Origin: Limnoperna fortunei
Lineage: Eukaryota; Mollusca; Bivalvia; Mytilida; Modiolidae
Length of the DNA: 64,000 nucleotides
Assembly: GCA_944474755.1 (NCBI GenBank)
Contig: OX104125.1
Location: 46,635,599-46,699,598, forward strand
Direction of reading: 5' to 3'
Shown here: positions 42,101 through 54,100 of the stretch, piece by piece
How positions within the stretch are numbered: the first letter of the stretch is position 1
How the letters are laid out: the number at the start of each line of letters is the position of its first letter
Notes under the pieces: generated by a model
The model's database searches: none
Told to the model about the DNA's origin: nothing
What the model saw: only the letters and a program-made list of their open reading frames with translations
Program-made: the position numbers and the translations under genes

Positions 42101-45100
42101 TGGTCTGTAACCCCGAGGGTGGTCGAATAGTTAAGGTATTTAGTTAGTTACTATTGATGATGTGGTCTGTCAACACCGAGGGTGGTCGAATGGTTAAGGT
42201 ATTTAGTCAGTTATTATTGATAACGTGGTCTGTCAACACCGAGGGTGGCTGAATGGTTAAGGTAGTTAGTCAGTTACTATTGATGATGTGGTCTGTCAAC
42301 ACCGAGGGTGGTCGATTGGTTAAGGTATTTAGTTAGTTACTATTGAAAACGTGGTCTGTCAACACCGAGGGTGGTCGAATCGTTAAGGTAGTTAGTCAGT
42401 TACTATTGATAACGTGGTCTGTCAACACCGAGGGTGGTCGAATGGTTAAGGTAGTTAGTCAGTTACTATTGATAACGTGGTCTGTCAACACCGAGGGTGG
42501 TTGAATGGTTAAAGTCTTTAGTCAGTTACTATTGATAACGTGGTCTGTCAACACCGAGGGTGGTAGAATCGTTAAGGTAGTTAGTCAGTTACTATTGATA
42601 ACGTGGTCTGTCAACACCGAGGGTGGTCGAATGGTTAATGTATTTAGTTAGTTACTATTGATAACGTGGTCTGTCAACACCGAGGGTGGTCGAATCATTA
42701 AGGTAGTAAGTCAGTTACTATTGATAACGTGGTCTGTCAACACCGAGGGTGGGCGAATGGTTAAGGTATTTAGTTAGTTACTATTGATAACGTGGTCTGT
42801 CAACACCGAGGGTGGTCAAATCGTTAAGGTAGTTAGTCAGTTACTATTGATCACATGATCTGCCAAAATTTAGGTTGTGGGTTCGAGTCTTATTGCATGC
42901 ATGGTGTACTTGTCTCCAATCTTAATTGATAAGGATTGCCAGTTTTCCCACCAAAGGTCAGGGGGTTTCTCCAAGTACTCGGGCTTCATCCCTCAATCAA
43001 ACCAGGACACCATGTTATAGCTAAAAGTGGCATTAAACACCATTCAAACAAACAAACAAGCATTTTTTCTGTTTAAAAGGTCAACTGATCAGCCTGGGTG
43101 AGAATTGTAGACACAGTTTCATAAAGGTTAAAAGTCAATTGATTGTGTAATACATCAATGTTTTTGATACCAGTTATCGAGGCAATAAAATTTTTTTAAT
43201 GTTACATTATAAACAAGATGAAATTTGAATGCTCCTGTCAGGAATACATCAATGTATTTGATAACAGTTATGGAGGCATTACGAATTTTCCATGTTACAT
43301 ATAAACACAATGAAATTTGAATGCTGCAATGCATGTTTGCAATATCACGGTACCTTCCCATCATGCTTAACTCTTTAAATCATTTGAGTTGAAGAACTCT
43401 ATATAAATATTAATTGTTGTCATTATGTTTATATCAGAATTGACACAGAAGGAGGAAGATCGACATTGACTATTGATGAAGTCCAACCACAGGATTCAGC
43501 CTGGTTCCAATGTTCTGCGGCTAATGTAGCTGGTACCGCTTCCACCAGAGGAAAACTCACGGTCAAAAGTATGTTTTTTTCAATAAAAACAACAATGCAA
43601 AAATTTTCATCTAAAAATGTTTTGACTGTTTAATTTTTAAATTATATTTAATGGGGGAGGGTTTTTTTTATGGAATTTAAATGAACATGGGTGTATGTGA
43701 TCACTTAATATTTATTGGTGGAAAATGGCTGTTGGCTTAAAACATTGGAATTGTAATGCAAATTGATAACATTTATATATGTATGAACCCCCCTTTTTTA
43801 TTTTGAAAAATAGGAATTAAAAGGTTAAAGTAATTAATATTTTTCTTTGTAGCTGAAGCAAAGAAGCCAGAACCAAAGAAGAAACTGACGATTCAGAAGA
43901 AGCAGGTGTCCCCTGTCAAGGAGGTACCAGAACCTGCTCCCAAACCTGTGGTCCTTAGACCGACACCCAAACCACAGCCTGTTACACCAAGAACAGACTC
44001 ACCACCGTAAGTCATATTTTCTTATTATGAGGCTCATTTAGGGTCTGACTTGGTTGTAATGTTCTTTTAATTATTTTACTTTTGAAATAATGTAATTCAA
44101 ATTTTTTAAGCCTTGCCTATAAATCTTGTTTATTACAAGTTGTTCCACAATGAAATCGTTGTTCATAAAATTCCAAATTTAATCCATTATCAATTAATAG
44201 TGTTTTTCCCTAAGTGAGCCTCTGGCATTGGATGGATCCCAGTGGATCTGGAATGTTGAATTATGGGTAATGAAAAACTTATGAATTGTGACTAATTTGA
44301 CTATGTTTTTGTAACGTGTTGCAGAGAAGACTTGAACTTAAAACAGAACTTTGAACAAATTTTGCAGAAAAAATTTTGTTTTGAATTTAAACCATTTTTT
44401 ATGGAAAATGTAAGGCTTTTATGAAATCTAAGTATGCAGGTTGGTTTGGTGTAATTTTAGACCAGATATAAGTATATAATTCTATTCATGCTGTAATTTA
44501 TGAATATTAAGTGCTTTGATTGGATAAAAACACTTAAATTATGTCATCTCAGGTAATTTATAAATCAATATTTCCTCTGAGCAGACTACTTTCTGTATCC
44601 AATGTAATCAAAGATGGCGTATTCCTCACGTCTCGTAAATGAGAGGGAACAATGTTTCGTTTGTCGCAATGATTTCTAATTAAATCGATTGAGAGTTCAA
44701 ATGAAATATAATATACATACAAAATTGGATATTTATTTTGTTTGTTTTTTTCTTTAATATAAACAGAACAGAGATTCCTTTAATACTATGTTTTGTATAT
44801 ACCTACGCTTTCCGGCTTTGGTACATTTTGAGATCTAGATGGGTTTCTCTAACCGGTTTTGCAGCTTTAAAATCGCAATGACTATTTATGAGAATGATAA
44901 GGATTAAGCACTGTGGTTTAGAAAATTATCAATGTGTAAACTCCGTCGACTGCCTCACAAACTTGACATAACGTCCTTTAGTTTGTGAGTGAGTCACTGG
45001 AGTTAACACATTGATAATTTCCTAAAACACGGTGTTTAATCCTATAATAAAGTCTTACATTGTCAGCCAATCAAAATCACTGTATTGGAATATGCTATTA

Positions 45101-48100
45101 AGGATCAACCAATAAAAATCACTATTGGAATATACCATAAAGAACAATTATAAAAACATTCTTTCTTAAAAACAATCAGTTTAAAAAAAATTTTTTTTTG
45201 CAACAGACCATTGTGTGAGAGATCGTACACAAATATTAATGTGCATTGTTTTATGTTTAACAGACATTATGACATCCAAAGGGAGGGCTTTGTGCAACAG
45301 ATTTCTTATGTCACAGAGGGCGCTAGTGCTATTCTTAGACTGGTTCCTGATGAGGAAGCTAGAAGGTTACTATTGTTTGTAGGCATGGTCTGGTTTTCTT
45401 TGTTCCCTCTGACCTAGTTTTGTTTAGCATGATGTCAGAACAGAAGATTGATTTTCTTGGCATGACCATTCCTGAATTGTTTTGTTTGGTTTAGAAACTG
45501 TTTTAGTTATGCATGTAGTGATTTTTTTTAACAGTTAAAAAAGAAAACAAAATTTGGTGGGAACCAGTTGTAGTGATTTTGTCTGTACCAACAGTTAAAA
45601 AAGAAAACAAAATAGGGTTAGAACCAGTTGTAGTGATTTTGTCTGGACCAACAGTTTGAAAAGAAAACAAAATTATTAGTGACTGTCCATGGAAAATGTT
45701 TTTATGGAAAATTGAAATGCATGATAATAAAATTAGAATTGAGCATACATAATATTTAGGGACAGATAACGAGTCAGATTATACGGATTACTTATTTGTT
45801 CATTTAAAAAATAACATAATCTGTTTATCACTGTTTTGTAACATTGTGATGTCATGTTGTTTACTTTGCAATGTCCTTAGAAACTAGTAGAGAGTATTCT
45901 CAGATTAAAAAAAATAGTTATTAAAACAAAACTAAAAAACTTGAAAGTTTTATTATAGTATTATTATAAACCATCAGTTAAGCTAGGTGCTTGTATTCGT
46001 GATGTCATAGTTTAGTAAATATTGAACTAATATTTATGAATGCTACAGTAAGTTAAATACTGTTAGAAAAAAACCTATGTCATGTTTTGATCATATTAAA
46101 ATCGAAATAATAAAAAAATGAACAAAATTTAATATGTCGAAGCTCCCCATAGGGGGAATGCAGTTTTTGGTCTGTGTGTATGTGTGCGTCTGTAACCATT
46201 TTTTTGTCCCATTGTTCTCGGCACTGGTTAATGATACAATGCTGAAAATTTGTCAAAAGCATTGTATCATCATTCCGTACTGTGGGATTAATGTTTAAAG
46301 TTACATAGTGGGGAATCATTAGGAAGAATTAGCTTACAGTAACTGGTTTTGCTTAGAACTAAAAAACAACTTTGAATGAATATGTACAAATAAAACAGGA
46401 ATGAAAAAAATAATTAATTAACAACACAAATTGTATGTGTTTTTTAAGAACAATTTTAAAATGTATGTGTTAAATGAATGATAAATGAATGTGCATGTTA
46501 GACTAAAATGTTTGGCATTAGTTGCAAGTTTGTTAGATTTACATTGGGGTCTTTATTTTCATTTAAAAATTAATTTAAATAAGAATTGTGAAATTTTATT
46601 TAAATTTAAGAATAATTATTTAAAATTATTTTACTTGTAAAAGATTGAAATATCTAGCTAAATCTTGATCGTAAGATTAAAACATTTTAGTTTTTTTTTC
46701 ACTTCAGAGAGTATCGACACAATTCCCCAAATATGTAGAACTTAATTCATTTCAATACAGTTAAATTAAAACAGGGAAATATAGTAAAGAAAGGATAGTA
46801 GTGTTTATAACTGCCATTTTTTGACTTAAATTCAACATGAAAAAGTGTATAAATATATTTGGGAATACAAAATTTTGAATATAATAAAAGTTGATTGAAA
46901 CGTAATATTTTAGAATGTTAAGCGATACCGATGTGGCTATGGAATCGGCTCCAGTACAGCCGTATATCGAACAGTCACCAAAGGTACCTCCAAGAGTACC
47001 CCCACCGACTCCAGCAACAATGTCGGCAGAATCTTCACCAATACCAAAACGCAGGAGGTTAGATAATTACTGAAAATACTAACAATATTAGAAAAGGTTG
47101 TAAAATAGAAAATGTCCTGTTAGAAATCGTTCTAGGTCATCTCAGCTGGTTGTAAGCATTCTCAGCCGGTTGTAACCAGCTAAGACCAGTTTACTGAAAG
47201 AAGAAAATTGTATTGTTATTTATAGGTTTTGCTACAGTTTTATAGGGTAACATATCCAGCATAATAAAGAATATGACCAAGAAAACTAAGCAAGGCATGG
47301 TTTTTTCAACAACATAATTCATCATATTTTTTTGATATTTATGCTTGTAAAAATCAGAGTGCTTTATATTTGACTGGTTGTTTTTTAGTTTCTGTCATGT
47401 ATTTTCATATTTTTATTTTATGTTTATTCTCTTTATTACCCAAACTATGAGTTCAAAGGTTAATTCTGTGTGAATTATCTCCCTATGTGTTGGTGTGTTT
47501 GCAGTATACCAGTGTTTCCTCAGTTTGCTTTTCTTGTGGCATGTTTTATTTTGAGATTACAGTACAGTCATTGTGGATATTCGGTTTTCCACTATTTTCG
47601 GTGGAGATAATTTCTATTATAAAAGAAAGTCTGATTAGCTTTAAACAAAAAGAAAAAAAAAAATTAATCCAGTTGTTACTTTGACTACATGATACAAGAT
47701 AAGTCTGATACTTTGTAGTACATACTGCTTAACAACAAAAAATTTTTTTAAACAAAAAAAAAATGTCTGGAAATTTCTTGTGGCTGTCAGTTGCAATCTT
47801 ATTGAACAATTATAAGCCACAGTTATTACACACAATACATTTATTATGATACTGCTGCGTTACTAACAGTAACAGAACTTTGATTATCTTTGTACCATGA
47901 ATTAAACCTGCAAGTGAAACAATTGGAATGAATGTATTTTAATGGACAATGGGATTTTTTTATATTAGACTTGGGGCTCTTCCCCCAGTGGACCATATAG
48001 CTCCATCGCGTGCCACAAGACCACAGGCTCCACCTGTGCAGCAGGAACAACCAATGGAAGTCGAGGAAGAGCTCCTTCCACAGTCAGTTGCAGATGCCAA

Positions 48101-51100
48101 GAGAATGTTTGAGACACCTGAAGAAGGCATGCCACCAACTAGAGTGGCACCAGTCCAAAAGCCACAGCCACCAGCACCACCAAAACACAAAGTACCTCAA
48201 GAAAAGCCAACCAAGAAGAGAGTCAAGCCACCGTCCCCTCCAAGGTGACTAATAAAAAAAATTTGCATAAAAACATGACCATATTTGCATGCAGATCTCA
48301 TGATAAGTTAGTTTGATGAGAATGATCTATAGAACAAGAAACTTTTATTTGCAAAAAAAAAATTCAAATTTATGCTCAATACATTCCACCGTCCCTTTGA
48401 ATTTCAAAACATATTTCTGAAAAGTAAATATTTTCAAATATTATCACATCTCATTCACAGCTACGAAATTGAGCGTGAGGGACCAGTTCAAGAGATCAGT
48501 TATGCATCAGAGACAGAATGTGGCTATTTACGTCTCGTTTCCGAGGATGAGCTGGATAGACCAATACAGCAGGCTCAACCACCACAGAAGCCTGCCAAGA
48601 AGAGAGTCAAACTACCTTCGCCTCCAAGGTTGTTAATTATTTAACAGTGCATGCTGGGAATTATTTTAACTGTTGCATGATGGGAATCAACAACTGAATG
48701 CTGTTAAATCTTATTTTGAAGAAGTTGTTATTGAAGATATATTGCTCTTGCTCATAGTTGCAAATATAAATATTGGAAATATTTTACCAAATATTTTAAG
48801 GGAATAACTAGTGGATAACAACATATTTATATGGTATGAAAGTGAAAAAAATGCAGTTAAAACCTTATTTCTAATTCCTGTTTCCAGTTATGAGATAGAA
48901 AGGGAAGGTCCAGTTCAGCAAATTAGCTATGCCTCGGACACAGAATCTGGTTACCTAAGACTGGTATCTGAAGAAGAATTAGATCGACCAAGGTGTGATA
49001 TAATGCATGGATTGATGTGAATTGTTCTGCATGTTCTGTGTTGTTGTTTTAAATAAAAAATTGATAACGAAGCCACAAAATGGTAGTCAGATATTACAAA
49101 TGTGTAAAGGAAAGAGCAAACATCGGAAACAGATATTCCTATTAGTGAAAGTTTACGTAATTTAATGGATTTCTGGATGAGAAATTGTGTCTTCATGTAA
49201 CGCTTTACAAACTTTGAGGCTTTACTTGATTTTCTTTTTACTATTTCCGAAAAATGTATTCCTTCTTAGTTTGAAAAAAATATGTCCTAAGGTATAAAAT
49301 GTATTACTGGGTAAAATAATTTGTCCATTGTTCTGTATAATCTTTTTTTCCAAACCTCTAATTGAAGTGTTCAAAATATTTAAAAAAAAACATTTGAAGT
49401 TTTATAATTGTGTACCTTAGCTTATCATTTAAATTAATTCACAAACAGATATGTTGACCTTGAAAGAATGGCTCCTACTGAACCTGAATACACAGCAGAC
49501 GACAGGTTGATATTTGAACATTTTTGGCATGGATGTTTTGTCATTTTTGTCAGACTAATGTCATAGAAGATAGTTATCTTCTCTAATACAAGGCAGTCAT
49601 CTACAAGGTCACCTGGTATATCTGTCCCAAATATATTTTTGGCTGACATTTTAAAGATTTTTTTCACCATGGTGATATTTGGAGTGCGATGGTCACTAGT
49701 AAATTATAGTCAACAATAATGTAACATTGATTGACAGCATGTATTGCTTATGTACACTTATGATCTTATAAAAATCTATAAAACGATTTTGCAGCCATCA
49801 GAAATCACTGTTTATCTGCTAGCCGGCAATTAGCTTTAAATTCTGACAACACATCTGCAGTGGATTTCATAAAAAGTTGTAAGTGTAAATCTATCGTAAG
49901 TGTTGGAAGATCCAAGGGAAATGGCGTCAGCACTTGCGCCTTTTTGTGAAACCAGCTGCTAAATGTGTAAACATTAAATCGAATAATTGTGAAATCATTT
50001 TGAATATTCAAAATTTCAGGGTTACACAAAGAACTGAAAAAAGAGTTTTTCTGGAGGCCCCAAAGATGCCAAAATTGGCCCCCAAACCAGTTAGGTTTAT
50101 AAAGAGGCAGGACATTATTGATAGTGCTCCTCCAAAGGCAGCCTCTCTCCCACCTGAGACCAAACCTAAGCCAGCTCTTAAGAAGCCTTCAGTGACACCA
50201 TTGAAACCTAAACCCAAGCCTGTTGTTAGGATACAACCTCCAGAAGGCTACTCAGCTGACTCTGATAGGTCAGGGACTTGGTGTTTAATGTTTGAAGTTT
50301 CTCCTACCTGATTTGGACCTCCCTGTGAATCATCCCTGTTGATTATCTTTCCTCAGTGTTCTCCCCCATGGATTTGAAATTAATGAATTTAGTCTTGTGA
50401 TTTACCTTTCTGGTTTTCTATCTACACCTGTTTTAGATTGTGAAATATTCCCTCTGAATGATTGCTGCTGAGAATTTCCCTGTTTAAAGTGTATGATGGG
50501 TAATTTCTCTGAAATAATACCCATCAGCCACTTGCTGTATATGATCCTGCTTTGTAGTAGATTCCCTCTGCCTTGCATGTAGAATTCAAAGTGATATTGT
50601 TGTAGAAAATTTTGAAAAAATACTAACGGACCTATCTCTGTGTATGATAAGTTCATAACATTTTCTGTATCAAGTAAAGTCTTAGTTTAGACATTTAGTG
50701 TAATATGCTGGTTCCCTGTCCACACCAATGCAAGAAATTAATTCTTTATTTTGTTAATGTTTTATTTGTAAATAAGTCTGATCAAAATTTACAACTGTAC
50801 AAAATTGCTTTATTGTTGTTTTATAGTAAATTTAATTGATCTTTGACCTTGTAGGGGGCAGAGGGTTCATCATTAAAAAGGGACATAACTGTAAAATTTT
50901 ATGTCTGTTTTTGAGTCAAACTGATTTAAGAAATGTAACTGACAAAATATGTCATTATAAACCAGAACTTGTGACAGAAATTATTTTTTTTGTCGAAATG
51001 TTTCGCTATTACTTCATATTTTCTTAGTTACCTTTGGATGCAACTGAAAATAAAAGAAATTCTCAGCTAAGAATTTTGTTATGTTATCTAGGCCTGATTA

Positions 51101-54100
51101 ACAAATCAAATTACTTCAATTTGAATAGACTTTTATTTAAATGATGTAAAGAAAAATCACTTACAGTTTTCTGAATACGTAGATTGCATGAATAATGATA
51201 GACCTGAATGTGACCAATACTTGCATGAATTTAAAAATGTTTGAAATTGAAGATTTGTATTTTTCTGTAATAACTGCTGAATTAGATAAAGGTGTCCCTG
51301 TGATAGATGTAGAATATGACCTCACAGTGTGTTATCATGTGTTTATTCAGTCTTTTTTCACTTAGATGGTACTTTTCAAGAAGCCTATGACGAAACTAAT
51401 TGTTTATGTGGATACTTTAATTTTGAAACAAATAAAATGAATAGAAACTGTTTGTTGCTAATTTTGGAATTAAAAACTGCAGAAATATATCTCTCCAAAT
51501 GTTGAATTATATGCACTGAAGTGAATAGTGATGTAATAGTATACTGTATCCTACCTTGCAGTCATTATGAGATACGAGAACGAGGACCAGTTCAGGAAAT
51601 ACACTATGTCTCTGATACTGAGGCTGGTACCCTAAGACTGGTTCACTCAACAGAAGATGAATCTGACAGGTAGAATTGTGTGCTGTTCCCTGCATGCAAT
51701 CTTCAATGTGTTTGATCAGATTTTCAGTTTAAGTTGTAGATTTTAATAGTCACAACATTTAAAATCATTCTTTAAAACTTTGATTAGAGTAGAAATATCT
51801 CTTAGAGATGTTCTTTTATGACTGAAGAATTATGTTGCATTTAAGTAATTAGATGAATGACATGTATTTGTAAATTTATTATCTATGAATACTTCTCTAA
51901 ACTAACATTTCACCAAATAAGTTACTACTTCATGCTATTTGACATTGGAGAAATAATATTGTGGTCACTGATACATTGATTGATTGATTGTTGTTTAACA
52001 TCCAGCAAGCAATATTACAGCTATATTCAGGACGTGTCACTGATACAAAGTAGAAATATTCTTCATGTAAATGAGTTGGAGTTTTAGACATTATTTCCTG
52101 ACAATTTCAGATACGAGGATTTAAGGCCACCCTATCAGCCACAGATTCCTATCTCGTTACAGACCAAATATGAGCAGTTCAGGTGAATGTTGTATACAGG
52201 GACATTTTGATAAAAACATTCCTCTTATTCTGTTTGCATTTAAACCAGTTACAATATACATTAATTAACTCTGTGTTAATTAAATTCTCCACTAGATCCA
52301 TTTGGAAAACAATAAACTAGCATTTTAAACACCTTGCAAGTGTATAAATGTATAATTATGGGATGATGTACAATCTATGTATACCAGCAGTCATGTTTTC
52401 TTATCAAGAAGTTTAATGTTTGGAATGATCCTTTCCCTACAAAAAAATTTCTCTTGTCCATTGTAAAACAAAGATAGCATAGCTGTCTACACAGTTAGTC
52501 AAAATTGTTCTAAAGGACAACCAAAGGCAAACCTCCACAACACTCAAAAGAGACTCTAGGGACACCACTCTACACAAGGGGACCATTCCCTGCACTCAAA
52601 GGGACACCACTCTACACAAGGGGACCATTCCCTGCACTCAAAGGGAGACCACTCCTTACACTCAAAGGGAGACCACTCCTTACACTCAAAGGGAGACCAC
52701 TCCTTACACTCAAGGGAGACCATGCAGGAAAAGCATAAAACAGGTTGTCTTCTAATACAAACTTCAGTAAATATGAAATTTACAGCAGAAAATGTAAACA
52801 ATAATTCTTAGATGTTGATCCATTGAGCAAGTTGACTGTATTCAGATTCTACATTAACATAAAGAAACACTGCATGTCATTAGATTATCAATAGATATAT
52901 TACTTTGTTGAATAGAACTTAAAAAATGTCTAGTTTTCTTAAAACTACTGACAAATATAATCTTTCTTCTGATTTTTTTCTTCGTAGAGCTATTAGTAGT
53001 ATATTCTTTTACACGTCATACAGGTATAATAAACCTCTGTCTCCAAGAGAGAAAAAGAGAGCCAAGAAGCCATCACCACCCAAAGAGGATGTTATAAGGT
53101 TGGAGTTATTTCCCTTTGTTTCCAAATTTGTCTCCCTTTATTTGGGGCTTCCATCAATGTCTTAACTTATCTCCCCATGATTTCTGGCATGTTTTTGTTG
53201 TCACTTTTTTCTATCCAGACTCGGACAGTTTGACAAAGCATGTAAAGAAAAACATTTTTCTCCAAATGAAAGAATTCAGAAAAATATACTCACTTTTTTC
53301 CACAGTAGCGATAGATTTGAATGAACACGCAAATTACTGTTGACAACATGTACTTCTTGATTAACTATTATGTAATTTAATTACATACAAATTAATACAA
53401 GTTGTAAAGGGAAATTACTCTTGTTGAATTACCTCCCCTTTTAAGGAAATATAACCAGTTAGACCTGGAAAGATGGTGCAGGAATATTTGTCATCTACCT
53501 ACATGATTTTTAAATTAACAATGTTTGTCAACAGTGAATTATGCTTATTAGTAGTGCTCACTTGTAGATTGTGCAATGCTAACAATAGTCCACTCAAATT
53601 TTAGCAAAACTGATGAGTCGTACCCTCATTGGATGGTTTCCAGGGAAACTAAAATAGACCAAGCAGTGACAGTGACTGCAGAGACTAAATCACCACAATT
53701 GACAGACAAAATATATGAAACATCAGTTTCAGTGACCAGACCATATGATGAGGACAGAGAAAAGCCATTGGGTGGTGCTAAAGTTAAAAAGACCACCATA
53801 TTGAGCAAGAGAATAGGACCAAAGCCTTTTGACAAAACTTATGAAGTTTCTGTTATTGCACCTCCTCATGACATGGGACGTCTACCCACAGAAGATGAAT
53901 TTTCTCCCTGGGTTAAAGATACCAGGTTGGAGAAGACTGTGACTATGATTGGAGAAAGGCAAGGTCCAAAACCTTTTGACAGGACCTATGAAGCCACAAT
54001 CATGATTGATAAGAAACCCGATGAACTAGATTCAAGGCCTGATACTCGCCCACCATGGGTAAAAGATACTAGGACTGAAAAAACAGTTACCATGACTGGT

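Larger units (their letters stand above)
34611..43060 (+). mobile_element. Giant tRNA-derived SINE with internal expansion, intron 35
   Basis: The left end (34611) is a SINE head, GGCCTTGGCAGCGGAATGG then TTAAGG. The right end (42840-43060) continues with TGATCACATGATCTGCCAAA, the B box, TTAATTGATAAGGATTGCCA, GGACACCATGTTATAGC and the tail GTGGCATTAAACACCATTCA (CAAA)n. Between them, the A-to-B box stretch is repeated about 130 times. An ordinary copy of this SINE is about 235-265 bp; this one is 8.45 kb. No convincing target-site duplication was seen. Confidence 0.88.

Noticed and set aside
34620..42860. CRISPR-like array
   Set aside because: No unique spacers; the units are contiguous, and the genome is eukaryotic.
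44335..44410. Candidate exon after gttgcag (GAAGACTTGAACTTAAAACA...), donor AAT|gtaagg
   Set aside because: Open and with fair splice sites, but its donor leaves phase 0 where all neighbouring exons need phase 2, so including it would shift the frame.
47487..47684. Small open frame MLVCLQYTSVSSVCF in intron 39
   Set aside because: No splice sites in the needed phase and no similarity to a known protein; AT-rich intron sequence.
52556..52801. Minus-strand frame with ECKEWSPF repeats
   Set aside because: Explained by a 24-bp intronic minisatellite.
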